A stretch of 64,000 nucleotides of DNA, from contig NZ_CP017755.1 in assembly GCF_001854325.1 (NCBI RefSeq), forward strand, positions 2,542,001-2,606,000, in the 5' to 3' direction. Origin of the DNA: Cupriavidus malaysiensis. GTDB taxonomy: Bacteria > Pseudomonadota > Gammaproteobacteria > Burkholderiales > Burkholderiaceae. Positions 6,519 through 14,490 of this stretch are shown here, in pieces (positions within the stretch are counted from its first letter, which is position 1; every line of letters begins with the position of its first letter). The notes below the pieces were generated by a model that was given only the letters and a program-made list of their open reading frames with translations, was not told where the DNA came from and made no database searches. Made by a program: the position numbers and the translations under genes.

Positions 6519-8557
6519 GTAAATCCGTTCAGAGCCCAAGCATTACCACGCAATACGCACCCGCGGCTAACTATTGCAAGCTGACGCTTGAGGAAGAAGA
6601 TCACCTGATCGATACCTTCCCGGAAGCAATGTATTTCCGGAAAGGCGCCGAGCCGAACTGCCATCACGCTGTCAACATCGGGCTGTTCTTCGATGGCACG
6701 AACAACAACTTGCAACGGGACTACGAAAGAACAACACCTGCGGAACGCTGTCACAGCAATATCGTTCGGTTATATCACGCCTATCCAGATGCCCCCGACA
6801 ATCGGAAAGGATTCAGCAATCAGTATTACCGCTACTACATTCCAGGCGTCGGCACACCGTTCAAGGAGATCGGCGAGCATCAGGAAACGACAGAAGGCAA
6901 AGCGTTCGCCAAGGGCGGACAAGCTCGCATCCTCTGGGCGGTCTTGCAAGTCTATAACGCCGTGCATCGCACAGTATTTGACGATCAACCGATGCTCCGA
7001 AGAGAGGAAATGGCCGCCCTCATCCAGGACTACGAAGCCAAGGTCGATCAAGGGAAACGCCCCGATCCAGCGTCTGCCCCACTGAAGCGCCATGAGTGGT
7101 TCAAGCCGTTGTCGGACCGGCTGTCGCAGAAGCTGCGCGAGCGCCTGCTGGCCAAGCAGACCCCGAGCGTGCCCAAGGTGACGCTCTCGGTGTTCGGCTT
7201 CTCGCGCGGCGCGGTCGAGGCCCGTGCCTTCTGCTACTGGTATCGGGATACACTGCAGGATGGCAAGTTCCTGGGCGCCATCGATACGGAAATCCGGTTC
7301 CTGGGCCTGTTCGACTCGGTGGCTTCGGTGGGCGCGTCGGCGTCTTTGCACGAGCAGTTCGCCCTCTGGATGTTCAGCGGCCATTGCAGTTGGGCAGCGG
7401 AAATCCTGCTGCCCCTGCCCGCCCTCGTCACGAAGACGGTGCACCTGATGGCCGCGCACGAGAACCGCATGAATTTCCCCCTGACCCGCGTGGTGGGCGG
7501 CAACGTCGAGGAATGGCTCTTTCCCGGCGTGCATTCGGATGTCGGCGGCGGCTACGCGCCCGGCAACCAGGGACGCTCGCGTGGCGGGCACGCAGCGCTG
7601 CTGTCGCAGATTCCACTGGTTCACATGTATCGGGCGGCACTGGTCTATGGTGTGCCGTTTGTGCGCCTGGAAAACATGGAGGAGCGGGTGCGCCGAGACT
7701 TCGAGGTTGACCCCGGCGTGTTCTCGGCCTTCAACCTCTACATGCAGCGCCTGCGTGCGGATGGGGTAACCGATTTCCGCAAGGTCTACCTCAAGCACAT
7801 GCGGCTCTATTACCGCTGGCGCTCGCGGATGCTGCACACGCCACAGGGATCGATTTCGCAGCACGCGGCCACGGCGCAGGACAAGCAGGATCTGGAGGAA
7901 TCGAATGAGAATCTGCAATGGGACCTGCGGGTGATGCATTCGCGCGCCGACGACAACGCGCATATCTACGGTAACCGTAACGTGCTCCTGTCCCCGGCCG
8001 AGCGCGCCGGGGCGAGCCAGATGCAGGTCCTGTACGCGGACAACGGGATCCCGCTGACGCCGTGGGAGCATTGGGCGAAAGACATCTTCGCCGCCCCCCT
8101 GGAAAACCACCAGCGTCCCCATTGGACGGAGGCTGTCCTGTTCGAGCACTATGTGCACGATTCGCTGGCCGGCTTCTATCTCGCGGGGGCCGTAACCCGG
8201 TATGACAAGGAGCAGGACTTCGAGGACATGTGCAAGGCAAAGGCCGGCGGAAAGCGCTTGAACCCGTTCTGGCAACGCCTTTATGAGCAGAACCGGCATT
8301 ATGCGGATGCCCGTATCGCGTCCCTCCGCAACGGTGCCGCATTGCCCAAAGACGGCGACCAGTACGAACTGGACTATCCGCTCATGCGGGACGACGATGC
8401 CCCGGCGATGCGGGTCGCGGTCATTCGGCTGGTGACCAACAGCCGGCGCGAAGGCGGCGGGTATTTCCGGCAACGCTGGGTGTACATGCCGAAAGCGGGC
8501 GATGCCGATAACGAAACACGAGACATGGACCCGCGCCAGGGGGAAGTGCATCCGTGA
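6515..8557 (+). CDS. tle1: Tle1-type T6SS phospholipase effector (DUF2235)
   Basis: The 680-residue product belongs to the DUF2235 alpha/beta-hydrolase family, which includes the Tle1 antibacterial phospholipases delivered into the periplasm of competitors. Family hallmarks are GLFFDGTNNN at residues 56-65, the nucleophile elbow GFSRGA with Ser230, and the GVHSDVGGGY motif with Asp342 as the likely acid of the triad. The C-terminal third (after about residue 430) is the variable membrane-interacting part. There is no signal peptide, as expected for VgrG-carried cargo. The ATG overlaps the stop of the third DUF3304 gene. VgrG, the DUF4123 adaptor and the immunity genes upstream complete a standard effector module. 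Full length and an intact nucleophile suggest it is active. Confidence 0.9.
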   Translation: MSKSVQSPSITTQYAPAANYCKLTLEEEDHLIDTFPEAMYFRKGAEPNCHHAVNIGLFFDGTNNNLQRDYERTTPAERCHSNIVRLYHAYPDAPDNRKGFSNQYYRYYIPGVGTPFKEIGEHQETTEGKAFAKGGQARILWAVLQVYNAVHRTVFDDQPMLRREEMAALIQDYEAKVDQGKRPDPASAPLKRHEWFKPLSDRLSQKLRERLLAKQTPSVPKVTLSVFGFSRGAVEARAFCYWYRDTLQDGKFLGAIDTEIRFLGLFDSVASVGASASLHEQFALWMFSGHCSWAAEILLPLPALVTKTVHLMAAHENRMNFPLTRVVGGNVEEWLFPGVHSDVGGGYAPGNQGRSRGGHAALLSQIPLVHMYRAALVYGVPFVRLENMEERVRRDFEVDPGVFSAFNLYMQRLRADGVTDFRKVYLKHMRLYYRWRSRMLHTPQGSISQHAATAQDKQDLEESNENLQWDLRVMHSRADDNAHIYGNRNVLLSPAERAGASQMQVLYADNGIPLTPWEHWAKDIFAAPLENHQRPHWTEAVLFEHYVHDSLAGFYLAGAVTRYDKEQDFEDMCKAKAGGKRLNPFWQRLYEQNRHYADARIASLRNGAALPKDGDQYELDYPLMRDDDAPAMRVAVIRLVTNSRREGGGYFRQRWVYMPKAGDADNETRDMDPRQGEVHP

Positions 8558-8771
8558 CGCATCCGGCTGATGCGCATGGAGCAGGAGGCGCAGCGCGCAG
8601 CATGGCCAGCCCCTCCACCTCTGCAAACGTTTCGATCCGAAACATCGCGGCCCATCAGTCCGCGATACGCTCACTGTGTTGCCGCAACCACGGCAACCGG
8701 GATTGGCGTCCCGACCACGTAGACGGCCGCGAGCACGCGGCCGGATCTTGCAATCGCCCTGGAGGACGCCC

Positions 8772-9065
8772 ATGCCCGAACCCACCCGCCAGACCCTGGC
8801 CGCCGAACGCAGCGGCCCCGACCTCTACCTGACCACGCGCTTCCCGCTGGAAACCCCGCTGAGCGTGGCCGAGCAGAAGGCCGCCCAACTGCATGCGCTG
8901 CTGCGCCTGCTGTGCGAGCAGGCGCCGGGCGATGGCGGCCCCGACGCCGGCGATGACTGCGCGCAGCACAGCGCGCTGTCGCTCGCGGCCGAGCTGGCGC
9001 ACCAAACCCTGGTATTCAGCGAGATGGCGCTGCGGCACGCGCCGCAGACCGCCGGCATCGGCTAG
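8772..9065 (+). CDS. Small hypothetical protein
   Basis: This 97-residue frame starts at an ATG preceded by GGAGGAC at 8761-8767. The product is acidic to neutral and mostly helical-looking, with a Leu/Ala-rich core (EQKAAQLHALLRLLCEQ and LAAELAHQTLVFSEMALR) and two cysteines. There is no signal peptide or membrane segment. I do not recognise a family. It stands alone between the effector island and the convergent ohr gene, and a perfect hairpin follows its stop. Codon use (strong third-position GC) resembles the ordinary genes of the window rather than the lower-GC island. Confidence 0.55.
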   Translation: MPEPTRQTLAAERSGPDLYLTTRFPLETPLSVAEQKAAQLHALLRLLCEQAPGDGGPDAGDDCAQHSALSLAAELAHQTLVFSEMALRHAPQTAGIG

Positions 9066-9080
9066 CAAGAACACAGCAAA

Positions 9081-9101
9081 GCGGCCGGCATGGCCGGCCG
9101 C
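9081..9101. terminator. Hairpin terminator between convergent genes
   Basis: A perfect 9-bp stem (GCGGCCGGC / GCCGGCCGC) with a 3-base loop lies between the convergent stops at 9065 and 9162. On the minus strand it is followed by TTTGCTGTGTT, so it fits best as the ohr terminator and may serve both directions. Confidence 0.65.
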
Positions 9102-9161
9102 GCTGGCGACGCTCCGCCGGCCAGGGCTCGACCCGACGCCCTGGCACCATTCGCGCAGGTC

Positions 9162-9587
9162 TTACAGCACGGTCAGGCGCACGTCGATATTGCCGCGCGT
9201 GGCGTTGGAGTACGGGCACACGGTGTGCGCCTTGTCCACCAGCGCCTGGGCGAGGTCGAGCTCCAGGCCCGGCAGCGCGATGCGCAGGTCGACCTCGATG
9301 CCGAAGCCGGTCGGGATCGCGCCGATGCCGACGTTGCCGGTGATCGCGACATCCTTGGGCAGCGCCACCTTGTCGCGCGCGGCGACGAATTTCAGCGCGC
9401 CGAGGAAACAGGCCGAATAGCCGGCCGCGAACAGTTGCTCGGGGTTGGTGCCATCACCACCGGCGCCGCCGAGTTCGCGCGGCGTGGACAGCTTGACTTC
9501 CAACGCGCCGTCGGACGAGACGGCGCGGCCGTCGCGGCCTCCGGTGGCGGTGGCTTCGGCGCGGTAGAGGACTTTTTCGATCGACAT
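9162..9587 (-). CDS. ohr: Organic hydroperoxide resistance protein Ohr
   Basis: The 141-residue product is an Ohr/OsmC-family thiol peroxidase that reduces organic and fatty-acid hydroperoxides using lipoylated partners in the cytosol. The two redox cysteines are present: Cys60 in [10 protein letters not shown] and Cys124 in [10 protein letters not shown]. The conserved [13 protein letters not shown] stretch is intact. The start at [10 protein letters not shown] is the normal family start; upstream in-frame codons lack similarity. The usual neighbour, the MarR-type repressor OhrR, is absent here, although OhrR-like operator sequences lie upstream. The gene ends before a strong hairpin shared with the convergent small gene. 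Confidence 0.95.
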   Translation of the reverse strand: MSIEKVLYRAEATATGGRDGRAVSSDGALEVKLSTPRELGGAGGDGTNPEQLFAAGYSACFLGALKFVAARDKVALPKDVAITGNVGIGAIPTGFGIEVDLRIALPGLELDLAQALVDKAHTVCPYSNATRGNIDVRLTVL

Positions 9588-9648
9588 GACAGGACTCCTG
9601 CTTGGGTTGTGATGGGCGGGCCGACAGGCTTCCGCCGGAATTTTCATA

Positions 9649-9659
9649 CGATTAAATCG
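9649..9659. promoter_or_regulatory. Candidate OhrR-type operator upstream of ohr
   Basis: CGATT-A-AATCG is a perfect odd-length inverted repeat about 60 bases upstream of the ohr start, set in an AT-rich patch (TTTTCATACGATTAAATCGC). It resembles the AT-rich palindromes bound by OhrR repressors in related bacteria. The identification is by resemblance only. Confidence 0.45.
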
Positions 9660-9818
9660 CACACTACTTATTTGCTGCAGCGACACCAGGGAAAGACTCC
9701 AGCCCCCAATTCCGCACAAGCCATCAGCAAAATCAGCAAAGGCGATCCGCTGCCGCTCGGGATCCCCTCGGATCCCTGCGCCGTCGCGCTCGCCATGGAG
9801 AGGAATATAGATCGCGCA

Positions 9819-9829
9819 CGATTTAATTG
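9819..9829. promoter_or_regulatory. Second OhrR-like palindrome in the ohr upstream region
   Basis: CGATTTAATTG with flanks GCA...CAA is a near-palindrome closely related to the site at 9649-9659 but in the other orientation, 170 bp away. The region 9588-10068 contains no other recognisable gene, so the two sites bracket a stretch in which a divergent ohrR might once have been. Confidence 0.35.
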
Positions 9830-10068
9830 CAAGCTACTTTTCACCAATGGAGGCAACCGGATCATGCGTCCGATGCGTCACTCCCTGCGGCAGGCGTCGC
9901 TCACGTAGCGCCCCGATCAACACTTCTTCGCGCCAGCCAACGATTTTCATCTGTCCTTGTCGATTTCCGCCTGCCTCCTTCGTCGTACCATCAGAGCCGC
10001 CCGCCACGCGAGAACCGCCGAAGGAGGGCAGGCTCCCCCTATGTCCCCGATCCCAACAGGAGAGAACA

Positions 10069-10491
10069 ATGCGAGTCATGGTGATAGTGAAGGCAAGCGC
10101 CGAATCGGAAGCCGGCGAGATGCCCAGCACGGAGCTGCTGGAGGCCATGGGCAAGTTCAATGAGGAACTGGTCAAGGCCGGCATCATGCAGGCCGGCGAG
10201 GGCCTGCAGCCCAGCGTGCGCGGCAAGCGGGTGCGCTTCTCGGGCAAGGAGCGCACGGTGATCGACGGCCCCTTCGCCGAGACCAAGGAACTGATTGCCG
10301 GCTTCTGGCTGTGGCAGGTCAAGTCGATGGAGGAAGCGGTGGAGTGGGTCAAGCGCTGCCCCAACCCGATGGAAAGCGAATCGGAGATCGAGATCCGCCC
10401 GCTGTTCGGCATGGAGGACTTCGGCGATGCCATGACGCCGGAACTGCGCGAGCAGGAAGCGCGGCTGCGCGCCCAGACCCCGGGTCGATAA
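10069..10491 (+). CDS. YciI/DGPF-domain protein
   Basis: The 140-residue product belongs to the YCII-related family typified by the DGPFAETKE motif, seen here as VIDGPFAETKELIAGFW around residues 64-80. Members are small cytosolic alpha/beta barrel-like proteins, often encoded next to ECF sigma factors and of poorly known function. There is no sigma-factor gene beside this copy. AGGAGAGA lies seven bases before the ATG and settles the start, even though the frame is open further upstream. It is convergent with the isocitrate-lyase-family gene, separated by a GC-rich imperfect hairpin. Function is known only at family level. Confidence 0.85.
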   Translation: MRVMVIVKASAESEAGEMPSTELLEAMGKFNEELVKAGIMQAGEGLQPSVRGKRVRFSGKERTVIDGPFAETKELIAGFWLWQVKSMEEAVEWVKRCPNPMESESEIEIRPLFGMEDFGDAMTPELREQEARLRAQTPGR

Positions 10492-10531
10492 GCGCGGCGG
10501 CGGCGCGCGCGCCCTACCCTGCTTCCGCAGC

Positions 10532-10562
10532 GCGGCCCGGTCGGCTCACCCGGCCGGACCGC
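10532..10562. terminator. GC-rich hairpin between convergent genes
   Basis: GCGGCCCGGTCGG and CCGGCCGGACCGC can pair over 13 positions, with two positions becoming G-U wobbles in RNA and a 5-base loop. It lies between the stops at 10491 and 10571 and is a likely bidirectional terminator, though no U-run follows. Confidence 0.4.
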
Positions 10563-10570
10563 GCCGCCCT

Positions 10571-11425
10571 TCATTCGTACTGCTTGCCCAGCGCCAGCAT
10601 CCCTGGCGTGCCGATGACATCGTTGAGCGCCGCGAAGGACAGCATCTTGTCCAGGTAAGGCGTGGTGGTACCGTGCGCGCCAAGGCTCTGCAGGTAGTCG
10701 CGCAGCGCGAAGCTCAACGCGCGCACCGTGCCACCGGGGAAGATCGCCAGGCGGAAGCCGATCGCCTGCAGCTCGGCCGCGGACAGCACCGGCGTCTTGC
10801 CGCCTTCGACCATATTGGCCAGCAGCGGCGCGCGGCCGCCCAGGCGGGCGATGGCCGCGCTCATGTCTGCGCGGCTGCGCAGCGCTTCCACGAACAACAC
10901 GTCGGCGCCGGCTTCCGCATAGCGCTCGGCACGCGCCAACGCCGCCTCCATGCCTTCCACCGCGACCGCGTCGGTGCGCGCCACGATCAGCGTGTCGGCA
11001 TCGCGGCGCGCATCGCAGGCGGCGCGGATCTTGCCGGCCATTTCCGCCGCCGGGATCAGCGTCTTGCCGTCGAGGTGCCCGCAGCGCTTGGGCATGGCCT
11101 GGTCTTCCAGCTGGATGGCCGAGGCGCCGGCACGCTCCAGCACGCGCACGGTCTGCATCACGTTGAGCGCATTGCCGAAGCCGGTATCGGCATCGACGAT
11201 CAGGGGCAGGGCCACGCGCTCGCGGATATGGCGCATGACCGAGGCCACGTCGTCGAGCGAGAGCAGGCCGATATCGGGCCGCCCGAGGCGCGTGTAGGCG
11301 ATGCTGGCGCCGGACAGGTAGGCGGCCTCGAAGCCGGCCTGCTCGACCAGCAGCGCCGACAAGGCGTCATAGACACCGGGGGCGGTGACGATGTCGGGGC
11401 GTTGCAGTCGTTGCTTCAGAGTCAT
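10571..11425 (-). CDS. Isocitrate lyase/PEP mutase family enzyme
   Basis: The 284-residue product is a TIM-barrel enzyme of the isocitrate lyase/phosphoenolpyruvate mutase family, which cleave or rearrange C-C or P-C bonds in 2-hydroxy- or oxo-dicarboxylates. It has the YLSGA region, the metal-binding DADTGFG, and the active-site loop KRCGH (the family K-K/R-C-G-H signature). Length fits the short bacterial class (oxaloacetate decarboxylase, 2,3-dimethylmalate lyase, PrpB-like) rather than glyoxylate-cycle isocitrate lyase. The start at MTLKQRLQ is the family-like start. The frame remains open for another 50 codons through a pentamer repeat whose HATPR repeats are clearly not natural protein. 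The exact substrate cannot be read from the sequence. Confidence 0.85.
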   Translation of the reverse strand: MTLKQRLQRPDIVTAPGVYDALSALLVEQAGFEAAYLSGASIAYTRLGRPDIGLLSLDDVASVMRHIRERVALPLIVDADTGFGNALNVMQTVRVLERAGASAIQLEDQAMPKRCGHLDGKTLIPAAEMAGKIRAACDARRDADTLIVARTDAVAVEGMEAALARAERYAEAGADVLFVEALRSRADMSAAIARLGGRAPLLANMVEGGKTPVLSAAELQAIGFRLAIFPGGTVRALSFALRDYLQSLGAHGTTTPYLDKMLSFAALNDVIGTPGMLALGKQYE

Positions 11426-11471
11426 GAAAGGTCCTGGTGAGTGGATGACGTCTGCCCGTGGCACATGGCCG

Positions 11472-11529
11472 GGCGTGGCGTGGCGTGGCGTGGCGTGGCG
11501 TGGCGTGGCGTGGCGTGGCGTGGCGTGGC
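11472..11529. repeat. Pentanucleotide repeat (GGCGT)x11 in a gene leader
   Basis: Eleven perfect copies of GGCGT plus a partial copy form a 58-bp simple-sequence repeat. It lies 46 bp upstream of the minus-strand enzyme start at 11425 and 170 bp upstream of the divergent persulfide dioxygenase start. Repeat number can change by slippage. In this position it would alter promoter spacing or leader length and, for any start upstream of the repeat, the reading frame. Confidence 0.95.
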
Positions 11530-11615
11530 CGGCACTGTAGCGCGAAGCCGCCATCGGCGCACCCTGTCCCGGCATGGCCGGCCGCTGCCGTTCCCGCCAC
11601 CGGCAACTGGTGGAC

Positions 11616-11621
11616 TAGAAT
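11616..11621 (+). promoter_or_regulatory. Possible -10 element for the persulfide dioxygenase gene
   Basis: TAGAAT lies 78 bp before the ATG in the correct orientation and resembles -10 boxes of this GC-rich group. No good -35 box is visible at 16-18 bp upstream, so the call rests on the -10 alone. Confidence 0.3.
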
Positions 11622-11698
11622 GCAAGCAACGCCCGGACCACCCCAGGATCCGGCCGCAGGCCCCTCCACCACGCGGCCTGCCCCTCAGGACCCCCGCC

Positions 11699-12772
11699 AT
11701 GCTGATCTTCCGCCAACTCTTCGACCAGACCTCCTCCACCTATACCTACCTGCTCGGCGACAGCGCCAGCGGCGAGGCGGTGCTGATCGATCCCGTCTTC
11801 GAGCAGGCCCGCCGCGACCTGGCCTTGATCGCCGAACTGGGCCTGCGCCTGCAGTGGACGGTCGACACCCACGTGCATGCCGACCATGTGACCGGCGCCT
11901 GGCTGCTCAAGCAGCATGCCGGCAGCCGCATCGCCATCTCCGCGGCCAGCGGCGCCGAAGGCGCCGACCGCTACCTGCAGGACGGCGACACCGTCGCCTT
12001 CGGCCCGCGCCACCTGCTGGTGCGCGCCACGCCCGGGCATACCAACGGCTGCATCAGCCTGGTGCTCGACGACGAGAGCATGGCCTTCACCGGCGACTGC
12101 CTGCTGATCCGCGGCACCGGCCGCACCGACTTCCAGCAGGGCAACGCCAACGCCCTGTTCCACGCGGTGCAGGACAAGCTCTTCACGCTTCCCGACGCCT
12201 GCCTGCTGTACCCGGCGCACGACTACCGCGGCCTCACCGTCACCAGCGTCGGCGAAGAACGGCGCTTCAACCCGCGCCTGGGCGGCGAACTGTGCGAGAG
12301 CGACTTCGTCGGCTATGTCAGCAACCTGCGCCTGCCCCATCCCCGCCAGATCGACATCGCGGTGCCGGCCAACCTGCAGTGCGGCGCCGCCGCCAGCGCT
12401 CCGTCCCAGCAGGCCGAGCCGGTCTGGGCGCCGCTCAGCTATACCTTCGCCGGCATCTGGGAGCTCCAGCCGCAATGGCTGGAGGAACACCTGGAAGCGC
12501 CACAGATCATCGATGTGCGCGAACCCGCCGAATTCGACGGCCCGCTGGGGCGCATCCCCCACGCCCGCCTGATCCCGCTCGGCGACCTTGCCGCGCGCAG
12601 CGGCGAGATCGCGCCGGAGCGTCCGGTCGTCACCGTCTGCCGCGCGGGCGGCCGCTCGGCCCAGGCCACCGTGATCCTGCGGCAGGCAGGCTTCGAGTCG
12701 GTGGCCAATCTCGCCGGCGGCATGCTGCGCTGGCGGGCCGAGGGACGGGTGGTGGAGAACGCAGGCGTGTAG
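11699..12772 (+). CDS. Persulfide dioxygenase-rhodanese fusion protein
   Basis: The 357-residue product joins an ETHE1-like metallo-beta-lactamase-fold persulfide dioxygenase (about residues 1-235) to a C-terminal rhodanese domain (about 255-352). Iron-binding positions are visible: [11 protein letters not shown] (His58, His60, Asp62, His63), His114 in TPGHTNG, Asp133 in [15 protein letters not shown] and His174 in PAHDY. The rhodanese cysteine is Cys314 in VCRAGGRS. Such fusions oxidise glutathione persulfide to sulfite and move sulfane sulfur to form thiosulfate, in the cytosol. The start at [10 protein letters not shown] is the family start; the frame is open upstream across the GGCGT repeat but that part is not protein-like. 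It stands alone, divergent from the isocitrate-lyase-family gene. Confidence 0.93.
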   Translation: MLIFRQLFDQTSSTYTYLLGDSASGEAVLIDPVFEQARRDLALIAELGLRLQWTVDTHVHADHVTGAWLLKQHAGSRIAISAASGAEGADRYLQDGDTVAFGPRHLLVRATPGHTNGCISLVLDDESMAFTGDCLLIRGTGRTDFQQGNANALFHAVQDKLFTLPDACLLYPAHDYRGLTVTSVGEERRFNPRLGGELCESDFVGYVSNLRLPHPRQIDIAVPANLQCGAAASAPSQQAEPVWAPLSYTFAGIWELQPQWLEEHLEAPQIIDVREPAEFDGPLGRIPHARLIPLGDLAARSGEIAPERPVVTVCRAGGRSAQATVILRQAGFESVANLAGGMLRWRAEGRVVENAGV

Positions 12773-12918
12773 GCGGCGGCTGTCACCCCGGCGGCGATGG
12801 CAAGGCCGCTCGCGCGGCCCGTCCGGCCAAGCCGCCCGGCGAACGGATGACGCGCCGGCTGCCGAAGCGCCGGGGCGCCTCGCTACAATGCCCTCACCTG
12901 GACTTATCCCACTTGACG

Positions 12919-13460
12919 GTGAGAATCGACCATCCGCCCTCTTCCGGCCTCCCGGGCATCCTGCTGCGCCAGCTCGAGCCCATCGACATGGCCGCGTGGC
13001 ATGCCTACCTGAGCCTGCCCGAGGTCTATGAGCACACCAGCTGGAACCTGCACGCCGCGGCGGACCTGGCGCCGCAGTTCGAGGGCTTCGCCTCCGCCGC
13101 ACCGGACTCGATCCGCCGCATGGCCATCGTCGACCAAGCGACGGCCGGGGTGATCGGCACCATCGGCTTCCATACGGTGTCGACGGCCAACCGCACGGCG
13201 GAGATCGCCTATGACCTGTCGCCTGCGTACTGGGGCCGAGGCATCGCCCGCGCCGTCTGCGCCTCGGTCACCGCGTGGTCCTTTCCCACTACGGCTTCCA
13301 GCGCGTGCAGGCGGTAGTCTTGCGCAGCAATGCCCGCTCGGCGCGCGTGCTCACCGCCTGCGGCTACCGCTGCGAGGGCTTGCTGCGGTCCTATCGGATG
13401 GTGCGGGGCCGGCCCGGGGACTTCTCCATCTACTCGCGGCTGGCCACTGACCCGGCTTGA
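12919..13460 (+). pseudogene. GNAT acetyltransferase with a frameshift
   Basis: Two frames together make one GNAT N-acetyltransferase of the RimJ type. The first part (12919 to about 13280) reads RIDHPPSSG... through IAYDLSPAYWGRGIARAVCASVTAW. The second frame (about 13275-13460) continues with HYGFQRVQAVVLRSNARSARVL and GYRCEGLLRSYRMVRGRPGDF. The change of frame falls around 13270-13285 near GTGGTCCTTTCCC. The acetyl-CoA loop (YWGRGIA) is intact, so a one- or two-base indel has split an otherwise good gene; it may be real decay or a sequence error. The start is uncertain: GTG at 12919, TTG at 12913 or ATG at 12847. TACAAT at 12884-12889 could be its -10 box. Confidence 0.8.
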
Positions 13461-13518
13461 CCCGTGGACCCGCGGGCCCACGCATGCCGCCAGGCGATCG
13501 CGCCGGGTCCCTCCCCGC

Positions 13519-14490
13519 CTACAAGTCCAGCACCAGCTCCCCGCCCGCCGCCCGCGACACGCAGATCAGGATCGAGCGGTTCGCTTCCCGTTCCGCCTCG
13601 CTCAGCACATAGTCCCGATGGTCCGCCCGGCCCGCCAGCAGCGGCACCTCGCAACTGCGGCACAGGCCTTCGCGGCAGGAGGACGGCAGGCATAGTCCGT
13701 GGCCTTCCAGCACGGACAGGATGCTCTGCCCGGCCGGCACCGTGAAACGCCCGCCCTGCCGTGCCAGCGCCACCTCGAAGGCACCGTCCGCCGGGCCCGC
13801 CCCCTCGCCGCCCTCGGCGGCTTCGCCCTGCGCGGACGGCGGCGCGAAGCGCTCGAAGTGCACGGCCGGCGCGGGCACCCCGGCCGCGCCGGCGCCGGCC
13901 GACACCGCGTCCATCATCGCGCCCGGGCCACAGCAGTACACATGCCAGCCGGCGGGCAGCTCGCGCAGGCTGGCGTGCAGGTCCGCCGGACCGCCCTGCT
14001 CGTCGTCGGCGTGGAGCCGGCAGCGCGCCGCATGGGGCGCGAGCGTCTCCAGGTAGGCTGCATGGCGGCGCGAGCGCACGCAGTACAGCAGGCGCCAGGA
14101 GCGCTGGTGGTCGATGCACCAGCGGATCATGCTCAGGATGGGCGTGATGCCGATGCCGCCGGCGATGAACAGGTGCCCCGCCGCATCGGCGTCGAGCTGG
14201 AACAGCGCGCGCGGCGCGCCGACCTGGAGCCGGTCGCCCGGACGCAGGCGCTCGTGCGCATAGCGCGAGCCGCCCCGCGAAGCCGGCGCCAGGCCGATCC
14301 CGAGCCAGTAGCGGGAGCCATCCCCGGCGCTGCTGGCAATCGAATACTGCCGCGTGCAGCCGTTGGGAAAGGCCACATCGACATGCGCGCCGGGCACGAA
14401 GGCCGGCAGCGGCGCGCCGGCCGGATCGCGCAGCTCCACGCCCAGCACCCCCTCGGCCTCCCGCCGCAGCGCGGTAACGAGCAGTTCCAT
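13519..14490 (-). CDS. Vanillate demethylase-type oxidoreductase (FMN, NAD, 2Fe-2S)
   Basis: The 323-residue product is a class IA oxygenase reductase, which passes electrons from NAD(P)H through flavin and a plant-type 2Fe-2S cluster to a Rieske oxygenase. The flavin-binding RQYSIASS motif is near residue 48. The nucleotide-binding GGIGITPILSMIR follows near residue 110, and the ferredoxin cysteines lie at the C-terminus in CLPSSCREGLCRSCEV with a final Cys in ILICVSRA. Its start codon overlaps the stop of the oxygenase gene (ATGA), so the two are translationally coupled and form one enzyme. The VanB assignment is at family level; the substrate could be another methoxylated aromatic or a different ring compound. 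Confidence 0.9.
   Translation of the reverse strand: MELLVTALRREAEGVLGVELRDPAGAPLPAFVPGAHVDVAFPNGCTRQYSIASSAGDGSRYWLGIGLAPASRGGSRYAHERLRPGDRLQVGAPRALFQLDADAAGHLFIAGGIGITPILSMIRWCIDHQRSWRLLYCVRSRRHAAYLETLAPHAARCRLHADDEQGGPADLHASLRELPAGWHVYCCGPGAMMDAVSAGAGAAGVPAPAVHFERFAPPSAQGEAAEGGEGAGPADGAFEVALARQGGRFTVPAGQSILSVLEGHGLCLPSSCREGLCRSCEVPLLAGRADHRDYVLSEAEREANRSILICVSRAAGGELVLDL

Noticed and set aside
6770..8785. A 671-codon minus-strand frame opposite the Tle1 gene
   Set aside because: It is a GC-rich shadow of the Tle1 gene with arginine- and histidine-heavy low-complexity sequence and no family resemblance, while the plus-strand gene has clear catalytic motifs.
11426..11575. N-terminal extension of the isocitrate-lyase-family protein through the pentamer repeat
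   Set aside because: The extension is HATPR repeats caused by the simple-sequence repeat. The family-like start is at 11425.
11458..12900. Long arginine- and proline-rich plus-strand frame across the persulfide dioxygenase gene
   Set aside because: It is an out-of-frame reading of a well-recognised enzyme gene. Only its last part, the acetyltransferase, is real.
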